NCBI RefSeq assembly: GCF_900100495.1
Contig: NZ_FNCT01000003.1
Location: 166,285 to 230,284, forward strand
From: Pseudomonas benzenivorans
GTDB lineage: Bacteria; Pseudomonadota; Gammaproteobacteria; Pseudomonadales; Pseudomonadaceae
Length of the DNA stretch: 64,000 bases
Direction: 5' to 3'
The translations under genes and the position numbers were made by a program. Under the pieces are notes generated by a model that was not told the DNA's origin, did no database searches, and was given only the letters and a program-made list of their open reading frames with translations. Position 1 is the first letter of the stretch. Every line of letters begins with the position of its first letter. Positions 31,991 to 40,642 of this stretch are shown in pieces.

Positions 31991-32600
31991 ACCCCGCGTG
32001 CCGCGGCTGATCATCGGCATTTCCGGCGCTTCCGGGGCCATCTACGGTGTGCGCCTGCTGGAGCTGCTGCAGGACACGTCGATCGAAACACATCTGGTGG
32101 TAAGCAAGTCGGCGCTGATCACTCTGGCCCACGAGACCGAGCTGTCCTGGTCACAGCTCAAGGGGTTGGCGGATGTCAGCTACTCCAACCAGGACATCGG
32201 CGCGTCCATCGCCAGCGGCTCGTTCAAGACCATGGGCATGGTCATTGCACCCTGTTCGGTGCGCAGCATGTCGGAGATTGCCAGCGGCGTGACCTCGACA
32301 CTGTTGACCCGCGCCGCCGACGTGGTGCTCAAGGAGCGTCGGCGTTTGGTACTTATGGTTCGCGAGACGCCGTTACACCGCAACCACCTGCGCAGCATGA
32401 GCGAGCTGGCCGAACTCGGCGCGGTGATCGCGCCGCCGGTGCCGGCGTTCTATGCCAAACCGAGCAGCCTGGAAGAGATGGTCGATCACACTCTGGGGCG
32501 GGTGCTGGATATGTTCGATATCGAGTTGGGCATTGTCCGCCGCTGGCGCGAGCAAGTGGAAAATGTCGCGACTCTGGACGAGGTGCGAGTTGATGCATGA
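31974..32600 (+). CDS. hmfG: UbiX-family flavin prenyltransferase (HmfG-like)
   Basis: 208 residues. Conserved UbiX motifs: IIGISGASGAIYGVRLLELL (FMN-binding), MVIAPCSVRSMSEIASG and RETPLHRNHLRSMSEL. UbiX enzymes make prenylated FMN from FMN and dimethylallyl phosphate, the cofactor of UbiD decarboxylases such as the HmfF homologue encoded 8 kb upstream in the same direction. The start at 31974 follows GGAGAGCG and overlaps the LysR gene. Confidence 0.85.
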   Translation: MSELIKPRVPRLIIGISGASGAIYGVRLLELLQDTSIETHLVVSKSALITLAHETELSWSQLKGLADVSYSNQDIGASIASGSFKTMGMVIAPCSVRSMSEIASGVTSTLLTRAADVVLKERRRLVLMVRETPLHRNHLRSMSELAELGAVIAPPVPAFYAKPSSLEEMVDHTLGRVLDMFDIELGIVRRWREQVENVATLDEVRVDA

Positions 32601-33032
32601 CTGAGATACGGCGGCTTCAGCCAGGTAGCTCTGCAATAAGTCAGTGATCAGTTGCAGGGTCTGCACGCACACCTCGTTCTACGAAAAGGGCCAGCAGTAG
32701 TCCAGCAGCACTGCGCGGCAGGGGTCTGCCATGCGGAGCTGAACAATAACCACTTGCTCCGGCGTGGCGAGCCCTGGATTACCAACAAAGACCGGCGGAT
32801 GTTCGCCAGATGCACCTCCAGGTCGGACAGGGGAATGTCCGGGTGCAGTCAGCTGTCGTTCCACCGTGAAAGATGCACTCGATATTGTCAGCGTGGTGAA
32901 ACGCCAGGCGGCGGTGGTACAGCGGATACCATCGAGGCTGTAGGTTTCGATGATGATACGTGGCGCCAGGGCGATACTAGCGAGCACCCTAGGGTCTTTT
33001 TTATTCGTCAGCGCGTGGCCTTTTACGCATCA
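32601..33032. other. Intergenic stretch before the xdhC operon, no gene accepted
   Basis: Open frames on both strands (for example 32652-33119 plus, 32679-32987 minus) show no recognisable domain or ribosome binding site. The stretch may contain gene remnants. It ends at the third copy of the shared promoter motif. Confidence 0.4.
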
Positions 33033-33092
33033 ATCAGACTAAAAGGCAAATTTGTGGGCTACAGGGTCAATATTCCATTGAGTTGGCAAGGC
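33033..33092 (+). promoter_or_regulatory. Shared 60-bp promoter motif, copy 3 (upstream of xdhC)
   Basis: ATCAGACTAAAAGGCA is identical to copy 1 over 16 bp, followed by ATATTCCATTGAGTT and GGCAAGGC at exactly the same 52-bp distance. It lies 190 bp before xdhC and links the cofactor-maturation genes to the furan operons. Confidence 0.6.
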
Positions 33093-33149
33093 GTGCGCCA
33101 TTCCATTGCCATAGCCTGACCGTACGGCGGCCGATTGATGAAATGCCGC

Positions 33150-33157
33150 AACAACAA
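33150..33157 (+). promoter_or_regulatory. AANAANAA site in the xdhC leader
   Basis: AACAACAA directly followed by GACGGAGG, 129 bp upstream of the assigned xdhC start. No ATG follows this ribosome-binding-like sequence, so it may mark a lost or short leader ORF. Confidence 0.35.
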
Positions 33158-33285
33158 GACGGAGGCATCACCAAGAGGTTTCCCGCACTAGCACATGCCC
33201 GGGTTAGTGCGGATCGGGCAAGTTCTCGTCAGCTGGCTTCCATGCCGGGGCTTGGGTGATGTCATCGTTATGAGGTACTGGAATC

Positions 33286-34257
33286 ATGCGCCATCTCGAT
33301 CTACAGGTTGTCAGCCAGGCACTCGAATGGGCCCGTGCCGGTCGTGCGCTGTGGTTCTGTACGGTACTCTCGACCTATGGCTCGGCGCCGCGCGCGCCGG
33401 GGGCAATGCTGGTGGCCAGCGGTGCTGGTGAGCATGTCGGTTCGCTCTCCGGCGGCTGTGTCGAGGAAGAATTCCTCGCCAGCCTGGCCCGTGGCGAGCT
33501 GCGTGAGTCGGCGCAGATTGTCCGCTACGGCGACAGCGCCGAGGAGAGTCGGCGCCTGCGTTTGCCGTGCGGTGGGGTGCTGGTTGTGCTGGTGGAGCAC
33601 CGCGCGCCCAGCGGCGATTGGATTGAGCACCTGGAAAGCCTGCAGGTGGCATTGCTCGGTCAGCATCGCCTCGTGCGTCATGTCGACCTTACCAGTGGTG
33701 CGCTGCGCCTGGATCCGGACGCCGGTCAGGGTAGCGAACGGGTGCAGATCGTCGACGAGACGGTACGCATTCATGTCGGCCCGGTCCTGCGCCTGATTCT
33801 CGCCGGGCTCTCCCCGGTGGCCGAGGCCTGCGCCGCTTTTGCCCGCGCCATCGGCTGCGAGGTGATTGCCTGTGACCCCCGTGAGGAAGTCGAGCACATC
33901 GTGCTTGACGGTGTGCAGATGCAGCGTGTCCTGCCCTCGCTGTTCATCGGCGCTGGAGGTTGCCACGCCGCCACCGCGGTGGTGGCGTTAACCCATGATC
34001 CACGTATCGACGACCTGGCCCTGATGGAGGCCGTGCACACCCCGGCGTTCTACATCGGCGCCATGGGCTCGCAGGCCACGTCGGCCAAGCGCGCCGAGCG
34101 GCTCAAGCGCGTTGGCGGCCTGTCCAACGAGCAGATCGCGCGCCTGCACATGCCCATCGGTCTGGATCTGGGCAGTAAGGCGCCGGCGGAAATAGCCCTG
34201 GCGGTGATGGCGGATGTCCTCCGTGTATACCATGGCAGGGCGCGCCATGCCTTGTGA
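33286..34257 (+). CDS. XdhC-like molybdenum cofactor maturation factor
   Basis: 323 residues. The N-terminal XdhC/CoxI domain has STYGSAPRAPGAMLV and VGSLSGGCVEEEF, and the C-terminal Rossmann-type domain has AFYIGAMGSQATSAKRAERL and GLDLGSKAPAEIALAVMAD. Such proteins bind and sulfurate molybdopterin cofactor and insert it into xanthine-dehydrogenase-family enzymes. Here the client is evidently HmfA. The ATG at 33286 overlaps or nearly overlaps mocA at the other end, so the two form an operon. Confidence 0.85.
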   Translation: MRHLDLQVVSQALEWARAGRALWFCTVLSTYGSAPRAPGAMLVASGAGEHVGSLSGGCVEEEFLASLARGELRESAQIVRYGDSAEESRRLRLPCGGVLVVLVEHRAPSGDWIEHLESLQVALLGQHRLVRHVDLTSGALRLDPDAGQGSERVQIVDETVRIHVGPVLRLILAGLSPVAEACAAFARAIGCEVIACDPREEVEHIVLDGVQMQRVLPSLFIGAGGCHAATAVVALTHDPRIDDLALMEAVHTPAFYIGAMGSQATSAKRAERLKRVGGLSNEQIARLHMPIGLDLGSKAPAEIALAVMADVLRVYHGRARHAL

Positions 34258-34843
34258 TCAGGTCATTGCCTTGGTGCTGGCAGCAGGCAGCAGCAGGCGC
34301 TTCGGTGGCGACAAACGGATGGCACGACTGGCCGACGGTCGAGGTGTGCTGGAGTCGACCCTAGTCGCGGTGGCAGCGGTATTTGCGCGGGTATATGTGG
34401 TACTGCGCGCGGAGGACTCGCCGGCCGCTTTGGGCGTTCCGCCAGGTGTTGGCGTGATCCGGGCAACACACGCCACTCGCGGAATGGGTGCCAGCCTGGC
34501 GCAAGCGGTTGCCGAGCTGGCGGATAGCGAGGCCAAGGCGCTGGCGGTATTCCTCGGCGATATGCCCTGGATCGGCGCTACGACTCAGCGGTACTTGTGT
34601 ACTAGGGTGAATCGGTCAATTATTGTTCGACCGCACTATCGGCGCTGCTCAGGACATCCGGTGTTGTTCGGCCGAGATTTCTGGCCAGCTCTGCGAAAAC
34701 TCGATGGCGATAGCGGTGCTCGTGAGCTCCTCCGTGAGCAACACGCGTCTTGCGTGAGTGTCGACGTGGAGGATCCAGGTATCCACCAGGATATTGATAC
34801 GCCTGATGACCTCCGGCTAACCGCCTCGAGAGTAATCTTCTAA
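34247..34843 (+). CDS. mocA: MocA-like nucleotidyltransferase (molybdenum cofactor cytidylyltransferase)
   Basis: 198 residues of the MobA/MocA fold. The N-terminal nucleotide-binding motif is ALVLAAGSSRRFGGDKRMARL, and VFLGDMPWIG carries the metal-binding Asp. MocA attaches CMP to the molybdenum cofactor used by xanthine-dehydrogenase-family enzymes, the form expected for HmfABC. I start at the ATG at 34247, which overlaps the xdhC stop by 11 bp; an in-frame ATG at 34232 is possible. Confidence 0.8.
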   Translation: MPCDQVIALVLAAGSSRRFGGDKRMARLADGRGVLESTLVAVAAVFARVYVVLRAEDSPAALGVPPGVGVIRATHATRGMGASLAQAVAELADSEAKALAVFLGDMPWIGATTQRYLCTRVNRSIIVRPHYRRCSGHPVLFGRDFWPALRKLDGDSGARELLREQHASCVSVDVEDPGIHQDIDTPDDLRLTASRVIF

Positions 34844-34907
34844 GACTGCGCAGATAGAACCAAGCGCTGCGGACAACGCTCATCCAGCGGATGAGGGAGA
34901 ATAGCTT

Positions 34908-35762
34908 ATGTCAGTCGCACAACGCGTATTTCATGGCAATTTCGGCCGAGTTGCCTTGTTGAACATGAATAAACCCTTAGTCATGCATACCCATTCGGAA
35001 TGCCATGTACTGGTGAAAGTGGCGGGTGACGACACCTTCTTCAACGTCCGCGGCCGTCAGGTGCCGCTGACTGACCGCAATGCTGTCTTGGTCAACGCCT
35101 GGGAACCGCATTATTTCGATTACCAGGCAGGTGCCGGCAATACCTTGATTCTGGCTCTGTATATCGAGCCGGCCTGGCTTGCCACCGCGCAACAGTCGCT
35201 AGCCTTGAGCAGCCGGCCAGACTTTTTTGCGCAATCTTCCATGGAGCTGAGCACGCAAAACCGCAATCTGGCGGATCGCTTGATTGCTGAAATGCACAGC
35301 CTTGGCCTGGTTCCGCAGGAGCGTATTGAGTTTTACTTGTTCGACCTCCTCATCCAGCTGATCGAAGACTCCTCGCAGTGGCGGCATCTCTGTCGGATGG
35401 GCGTTCGCACCGCCAATGAATACCGCGACGCGCGAGTGCGCAAAGGTACCGACTATTTGCTCAATCACTTGGATGACCTGGCGCCAATCGACAATGCGGC
35501 CAAATTCTGTGGTCTGTCACGCGCGCACTTCTATTCCCTGTTCCGCAAGGACACCGGCATGACACCCAACCTGCTGCTCAACGCAGCGAGAATGCAGCGT
35601 GCCTTTTCCTGGCTCGACAGTGAGCGTAGTGGCACCCTGGGCTTGCTTTCCGAGTCGTTGGGGTTCTCCGAGCAGGGGCATTTCACTCGCTTCTTCAAGC
35701 ACCATATCGGCGCCTCGCCGAGCCAGTACCAGCGGGTGGTGGACAGTTATCTGCATTCCTGA
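34908..35762 (+). CDS. AraC family transcriptional regulator
   Basis: 284 residues. An N-terminal cupin-like sensing domain with a His cluster (VMHTHSECHVLV) is followed by two helix-turn-helix motifs at the C-terminus: DNAAKFCGLSRAHFYSLFRKDTG (residues about 200-222) and GLLSESLGFSEQGHFTRFFKHHIG (about 245-268). GGGAG precedes the ATG. It is the last gene of the catabolic island and a good candidate to bind the three shared promoter motifs. Confidence 0.85.
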   Translation: MSVAQRVFHGNFGRVALLNMNKPLVMHTHSECHVLVKVAGDDTFFNVRGRQVPLTDRNAVLVNAWEPHYFDYQAGAGNTLILALYIEPAWLATAQQSLALSSRPDFFAQSSMELSTQNRNLADRLIAEMHSLGLVPQERIEFYLFDLLIQLIEDSSQWRHLCRMGVRTANEYRDARVRKGTDYLLNHLDDLAPIDNAAKFCGLSRAHFYSLFRKDTGMTPNLLLNAARMQRAFSWLDSERSGTLGLLSESLGFSEQGHFTRFFKHHIGASPSQYQRVVDSYLHS

Positions 35763-36139
35763 GCCATAGATCGTTGGCTTTGAATAGAATTTGCGGCGTG
35801 TTGCTGTTTTTGCGGTGCGCCCTTTGTTAATTGTGAGCATGTCCCTCCACGACGCTTTTTTCCTGAAAAGGTATGACGGACTGAATAGCCCCTGGTTTTG
35901 TATACGCAAATGGACGCCCACCGACCTCCGATTCCTGCCGGTGCTCATGGGCAGCTTTGGGTCGAGTTCGGCCTGTCGTGAACAGCAGCACCCGACCCGC
36001 CGGAAATTCAGCATGTTACTGCTAAGTTAGCGTCGATTCAGCATGTTTACGCAGTGCCACGCAGTTGTTTTTTGTTTCGTTCATTAGACTCTTTCCGTTG
36101 AGTCGCAGTGACGAAGGCAATGAGCAACGGTATCCCTCT
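35763..36139. other. Intergenic region between island and defence genes, no gene seen
   Basis: AT-richer than its surroundings, with the repeated phrase TTCAGCATGTT (two copies near 36007-36045), which looks like an insertion or recombination scar. It separates plus-strand catabolic genes from minus-strand defence genes, which converge here. No ORF has protein character. Confidence 0.4.
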
Positions 36140-36574
36140 TTAAGCCTTGGCTCTACTCATCTCTTGAACGACTTGACACAGTCTTTCGGCAACGACTTGC
36201 GAGTTACTTTCCTGAATGTTGTTGATGCCCGAGTGGGAAGGATCGCTCCAAGGGCTTGGGGGCCCAATTGGTTCGTGTGTGACCGATAGGCTTGGGTTGG
36301 CTCCCACATGCTGAATCGCGCGTCCGATGTTGAGCAAAGCTAAGCGGGCAGAATCCCTCACGGCCCTTTTGGTTGCCAATACCTGACGAATTTCCAAAAG
36401 TCTGTCTTCGTGGTTGCGCTGCACGAAATACTCCAGCCAGTTCACAGAAAGATAGGTTTCTCCTTGCCGCAACATGAAGGCGCCGGGGCTGGGGCCTCCG
36501 GTTTCAGGGTCTATGTGGGAGCCGCCACAAAGACGTGTCACATGATCGTCGCCAGGCAAGAGGGGACCTGTCAT
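36140..36574 (-). CDS. Conserved hypothetical protein of the TIGR04255 module (144 aa)
   Basis: Begins MTGPLLPGDDHVTRLCGGSH, followed by a conserved-looking LSVNWLEYFVQR segment (about residue 45). I recall a family with the same 'PGDHV.R.C' and 'LSVNWLE' signatures in variable genomic islands, but no function. The ATG overlaps the upstream stop (ATGA), so it is translationally coupled to the 227-aa protein. GC content is lower than in the ICE core. Confidence 0.65.
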   Translation of the reverse strand: MTGPLLPGDDHVTRLCGGSHIDPETGGPSPGAFMLRQGETYLSVNWLEYFVQRNHEDRLLEIRQVLATKRAVRDSARLALLNIGRAIQHVGANPSLSVTHEPIGPPSPWSDPSHSGINNIQESNSQVVAERLCQVVQEMSRAKA

Positions 36575-37254
36575 TCCACAATCCACTCATCAATACCTAA
36601 CGCAGTCGCGGTTGAGCCAAAAGTATCGACCGTCGTCTGGCCAGAAAGATAATCTGTTCTCTCCTCGTGGGCAGTGTTCTTTTTGAAGATAATCCATTTT
36701 ACTTCGCTCCCCGCTAAAAACTGGATGCTAAGCCGCTGGCACTCATCACTCTTCCATTGAACGTAAAGCTCACCCGCCGGTGTCGCTGTGATGGTCGGAA
36801 ACTTCGACTCGCGATGGAGATTCAAAAACTCTATGAATGTAGCTAGCGAAGATGAAGACAGTGACTTGTCGTCATAGTCTTCTTGGTAAAGCTCGAGCAG
36901 ATCTGAGATACGATCGGCGATTTTTTGCGAGTTTCTTATAGCCGTCTCCTCTCTAAGAAAGCGCAGCTGCGACACGAGCTCCGTCGCATCCGCCCTTCGG
37001 CGATCAAGCTCAATAAATGCAGCAACGGATTGGGCGTCTCCAAACAAATCTGAGAGCGATGGAAGATCTGAAGCAGGTGACGTGGGCGCAGCACCTTTCA
37101 AGGCGGTTTTTGCACCACGTAGAGCTCCGCTGTGAGTAGTGAGCAAAGACTTTAATTGAGTTGTCGATCGTGTGCTTAATGATGGAGCGTCGTGGTTATC
37201 GCAGAACGGAATCCCAAACGCTGTCAGTGCATCTCTCATATCTCGCGCCCCCAA
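36571..37254 (-). CDS. Conserved hypothetical protein of the TIGR04255 module (227 aa)
   Basis: Soluble protein beginning MGARDMRDALTAFGIPFCDN. The centre (residues 70-145) looks helical or coiled and is charged; the C-terminal third is beta-rich (KFPTITATPAGELYVQWKS). The end is similar in character to immunity or sensing domains that read an intracellular state, but no family is recognised. It overlaps the TIGR04255 gene upstream by 19 bp and the 144-aa gene downstream by 4 bp. Confidence 0.6.
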   Translation of the reverse strand: MGARDMRDALTAFGIPFCDNHDAPSLSTRSTTQLKSLLTTHSGALRGAKTALKGAAPTSPASDLPSLSDLFGDAQSVAAFIELDRRRADATELVSQLRFLREETAIRNSQKIADRISDLLELYQEDYDDKSLSSSSLATFIEFLNLHRESKFPTITATPAGELYVQWKSDECQRLSIQFLAGSEVKWIIFKKNTAHEERTDYLSGQTTVDTFGSTATALGIDEWIVE

Positions 37255-38027
37255 ACTTGGTGAGCTTCCTTACTTGTAAGATCAGCAAAACCCCTGACGA
37301 TCCACTCTCTTGCTAGGTCGAACCACTCTTTCATGGCATCTTCCGAGCTGTCTCGTACAGGGCCACGCACCGCGAGCTCAAGAATCTGTATTTTCGTTCC
37401 TTCGCCTTGGATTTTTCCGCTTCCGAGCTTAGCTACCAAAGTTCCAGCATCATCAGGCAGTCGGAATGTTGCCGCCCACGCTGGATTTTCGGGAGCAGGC
37501 AAGAATCGGTTGGGATCTCGCTCCCAGTAAAACTCTCTGAACAGTTCTACTTGTGAACCGGGGGCTTCATCAAGAGGTATATGATTTGTATATGTCAGCT
37601 CCCAGACCTTTGGATTCAGTATCCCAAGATGGTTATCTGCCACAAACCTGCTGAATATTTTAAAATGTTGTTCAAAACAACTGAAAATTTCCGGGTACCT
37701 TGGATACGCCTGTTCCTGCTCCCTTTTACGCCAGTTGTAATAGAACCTATCAGGCTGAAACTGGATCAGCCTGCTGTCTGTATTGTTGATGAACCACGCT
37801 CGAAGCCAAGGCAGATTCGTGTCCGGGTCTTCGGGCGGAAGACCGTCACCCTTGGCGATAGGTAACGCATGCTCAACATTGGGAAACTCCTTCCTTAGGC
37901 GTTCCCATAAGTCTCCAAAATGGGTGACCTTGAGCTGGTTCAACTGCTCAAACTGGCACCCACAAACTACTTCGCTTATCGGCGGATTTTTGAAGCTTGG
38001 AAGTGGGTTCTTCAGTGGCGTAGTCAT
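37236..38027 (-). CDS. TIGR04255 family protein
   Basis: 263 residues from MTTPLKNPLPSFKNPPISEV. The opening, 'KNPP(I/L)SEVVCGCQF', and the later LIQFQPDRFYYNWRKR are hallmarks of TIGR04255, a family that occurs next to small unknown genes in genomic islands. I start at 38027 because the upstream in-frame extension (to 38111) is unlike the family. First gene of the three-gene cluster, downstream of hsdR on the same strand. A defence role is suggested only by the neighbourhood. Confidence 0.8.
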   Translation of the reverse strand: MTTPLKNPLPSFKNPPISEVVCGCQFEQLNQLKVTHFGDLWERLRKEFPNVEHALPIAKGDGLPPEDPDTNLPWLRAWFINNTDSRLIQFQPDRFYYNWRKREQEQAYPRYPEIFSCFEQHFKIFSRFVADNHLGILNPKVWELTYTNHIPLDEAPGSQVELFREFYWERDPNRFLPAPENPAWAATFRLPDDAGTLVAKLGSGKIQGEGTKIQILELAVRGPVRDSSEDAMKEWFDLAREWIVRGFADLTSKEAHQVWGREI

Positions 38028-38245
38028 TTGCGCCTCATGCGAGACTGCAGCAAAAAGTGGGGTGTCTTGCCATGTACAGTAGCACGCTGCTGGCAAAGTA
38101 GGACCAACCACCCCAGGTAACTCGCCTTGTGATGCCGTCGCCGGCTTCAGCTTGACCTAGCTCGTCATCTCACAGATGGCTAGGTTCGGAGGCTCTTAGT
38201 GACCGTTTCTGGCCGCTCTAAGCCGGCCATGCTTGGCCTTGGCCG

Positions 38246-40567
38246 CTACAGCACTGTTGTCTGGCCCGGCTGGTACAGGTATTTCTGGAAGCCCACGAAC
38301 ACACTGCGGATCTGCTGTGGGTTTCCGAGGTCGGTCACTGCGTCGGAAATCGCATTGTTGTATTTGAGGCGCAGCAGCGGCGTCAGCTTTTCCTGATCCA
38401 ATTCGTCCACGCCTTCTTTTACATACTGCGTCAGCACGAAGTCGAGGAACGCCTGTTGCTTGTGATTGAAGTGTGCAGGGATCTCGCTGCGCGCCTTGAG
38501 CGCCCGCTCTTCCCGGCTGACCGGTTGGAGCTCGAAGGCAACGTAGGCCAGTACGTCGAACAGGTCGCTGTTTTCGGCATCGATGATTTTCTGCATCTCG
38601 AGCATCGGCTCACGGCCGAAGCCTCGCTCGGCCAGGCCCGTGAGGAAAGCCTTGCGGGTTTCGGGAATGCTCCAGATCGCCCGCAGTTCGTCCTCGTCCT
38701 TGAAAAACTCTGGCAGGGTGCCGTACAGGCTCTCTAGAAACTGCGCGGCCGACATCGGCTTGCCGTCAGAGCCCCAGAAGCTGGTCGCCACCATGTGCTG
38801 GATGCTGCGCTCCTTGCCGTCGCGTAGTTTGATGCGCACCTTCTTGCGTTTCTCCGGCGGCTCATCATCTTTCGCTTTGTACTCGCCCTGGTCTTCCTGG
38901 GATTCCGGGACGGCGTGTCCTTCGCTGGTATTGTCCACCGGCTCGCCGTCCCACTCGGGGTCGCTGAAGTGCTGGTGCGCCTTGACGAAGTCGTAGAGGG
39001 TGAAGAAGTCCTTGCCGTCGAACAGCCGGGTGCCGCGGCCGACAATCTGCTTGAACTCGATCATCGAATTGACCGGGCGCATCAGCACGATATTTCGTAC
39101 GTTTCGCGCATCGACCCCGGTCGAGAGCTTCTGTGAGGTGGTCAGAATGGTCGGGATGCTCTTCTCGTTGTCCTGGAAATCACGCAGATACTGCTCGCCC
39201 AGCTTGCCGTCCGCCGCCGTCACCCGGTGGCAGAAGTCCGGCTCTTTGCTGGTTTTCATCTGGTTAATCAGGTCGCGCACCGCCAGCGCGTGGTCTTGGG
39301 TGGCGCAGAACACTAGGGTCTTTTCGCGCTGTTCGATCATCTGCATCAGCAGCTTCACCCGGTAGGCTTCGCGCTGCTTGATCTCGATGATGCGGTTGAA
39401 ATCGGCTTCCTTGTACAGCTTGCCGGCCTCCACCTCGCCCTCGATCAACTGGTCGTCGCTGGTGTAGACGTATTCGTCGAGGGTGGTGGCGATCTGCTTG
39501 ACCTTGAACGGGGTAAGGAAGCCGTCGTTGATGCCTTCCTTTAGCGAGTACACATACACTGGCTCGCCGAAGTAGGCGTAGGTGTCAACGTTGTCGCGGC
39601 GCTTCGGCGTGGCTGTCAGGCCTAACTGCACTGCTGGGGAGAAGTAATCGAGGATGGCGCGCCAATTGCCTTCATCGTTGGCGCCGCCACGGTGGCATTC
39701 GTCGATGACGATGAAGTCGAAGAAGTCCGCCGGGTACTCGCCGAAATACGGGCTACCGCCCGGCCCGCTCATAAAGGTCTGGAAGATGGTGAAGAAGATG
39801 CTGCCGTTCTTCGGCACCTTGCCCTTCTTGCGGATATCGGCGGGGTCGATGCGTACCAGCGCGTCCTCGGCGAAGGCGGAAAACGAGTTGTAGGCCTGGT
39901 CGGCGAGGATATTGCGATCCGCCAGGAACAGAATGCGCGGCTGGCGCTGGGCATCGCGTTTGAGATTCCAACGGCTCTTGAACAGCTTCCAGGCCAGCTG
40001 AAAGGCGATGAAGGTCTTGCCGGTGCCGGTGGCCAGGGTAAGCAGAATGCGCTGCTGGTTCGCCGCTATAGCTTCCAGCACATTGTTGATGGCGATGTCC
40101 TGGTAGTAGCGCGCGCCCCAGGTGCCGCCCTTGTCCTCGAAGGGGATGGCGGCGAAGCGTTCGCGCCACTCGTTGTGCTCGGCGAAGGTCAGGTCCCATA
40201 ACTCTTGCGGGCTGGGGAACTGCGCCACATCACCTTCGGCCCCGCTTTGCATATCGATGCGGTAGATAGCTTGGCCGTTAGTGGCGTAGGTGAAGCGAAT
40301 CGCCAGTTTCTGCGCGTAGCTTTTCGCCTGACCAACACCTTCGGTGTAGTGCTTGTCCCAGGCTTTGGCCTCGATCACCGCCAGCTTGGTGTTGCGGTAG
40401 ACCAGTACGTAGTCGGCGATTTCCGCCTTGCTGCGCTTGCCGGCGCCTTGCAGGCGACCCTGGGTAATCTGGAACTCGCGATGAACGCGGCTGCCGTCTT
40501 CAACCCCCCAGCCTGCGGCGCGCAGGGCGGGGTCGATGTGTTCGGCACGGGTTTCAGCTTCGTTCAC
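38246..40567 (-). CDS. hsdR: Type I restriction-modification endonuclease subunit R
   Basis: 773 residues, at the short end for HsdR. The N-terminal nuclease domain has IADYVLVYRNTKLAVIEAK (D...ExK catalytic residues) near residue 50-75. The helicase core has Walker A ATGTGKTFIAFQLA, DECH box IVIDECHRGG and motif III LTATPKRRD, then the second RecA domain with VGRGTRLFDGKDFF. The C-terminal part binds HsdM/HsdS. Reads in the same direction as hsdM and hsdS but is separated from them by the zeta-like gene. Confidence 0.92.
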   Translation of the reverse strand: MNEAETRAEHIDPALRAAGWGVEDGSRVHREFQITQGRLQGAGKRSKAEIADYVLVYRNTKLAVIEAKAWDKHYTEGVGQAKSYAQKLAIRFTYATNGQAIYRIDMQSGAEGDVAQFPSPQELWDLTFAEHNEWRERFAAIPFEDKGGTWGARYYQDIAINNVLEAIAANQQRILLTLATGTGKTFIAFQLAWKLFKSRWNLKRDAQRQPRILFLADRNILADQAYNSFSAFAEDALVRIDPADIRKKGKVPKNGSIFFTIFQTFMSGPGGSPYFGEYPADFFDFIVIDECHRGGANDEGNWRAILDYFSPAVQLGLTATPKRRDNVDTYAYFGEPVYVYSLKEGINDGFLTPFKVKQIATTLDEYVYTSDDQLIEGEVEAGKLYKEADFNRIIEIKQREAYRVKLLMQMIEQREKTLVFCATQDHALAVRDLINQMKTSKEPDFCHRVTAADGKLGEQYLRDFQDNEKSIPTILTTSQKLSTGVDARNVRNIVLMRPVNSMIEFKQIVGRGTRLFDGKDFFTLYDFVKAHQHFSDPEWDGEPVDNTSEGHAVPESQEDQGEYKAKDDEPPEKRKKVRIKLRDGKERSIQHMVATSFWGSDGKPMSAAQFLESLYGTLPEFFKDEDELRAIWSIPETRKAFLTGLAERGFGREPMLEMQKIIDAENSDLFDVLAYVAFELQPVSREERALKARSEIPAHFNHKQQAFLDFVLTQYVKEGVDELDQEKLTPLLRLKYNNAISDAVTDLGNPQQIRSVFVGFQKYLYQPGQTTVL

Positions 40568-40642
40568 GGCAACATCCCTTTGACATCATGTCGGGATAGT
40601 AGCCGCTAAGGGTGGGGGAATAGAAGGCAGGAAGACGCGGAG

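Noticed and set aside
33085..33100. Sigma-54 promoter (GG-N10-GC) in the third shared motif
   Set aside because: The GG-N10-GC spacing is met only in this copy; copies 1 and 2 lack the GC, so it is probably chance.
32652..33119. 155-aa ORF between hmfG and xdhC
   Set aside because: No family features, no ribosome binding site, and it spans the shared promoter motif.
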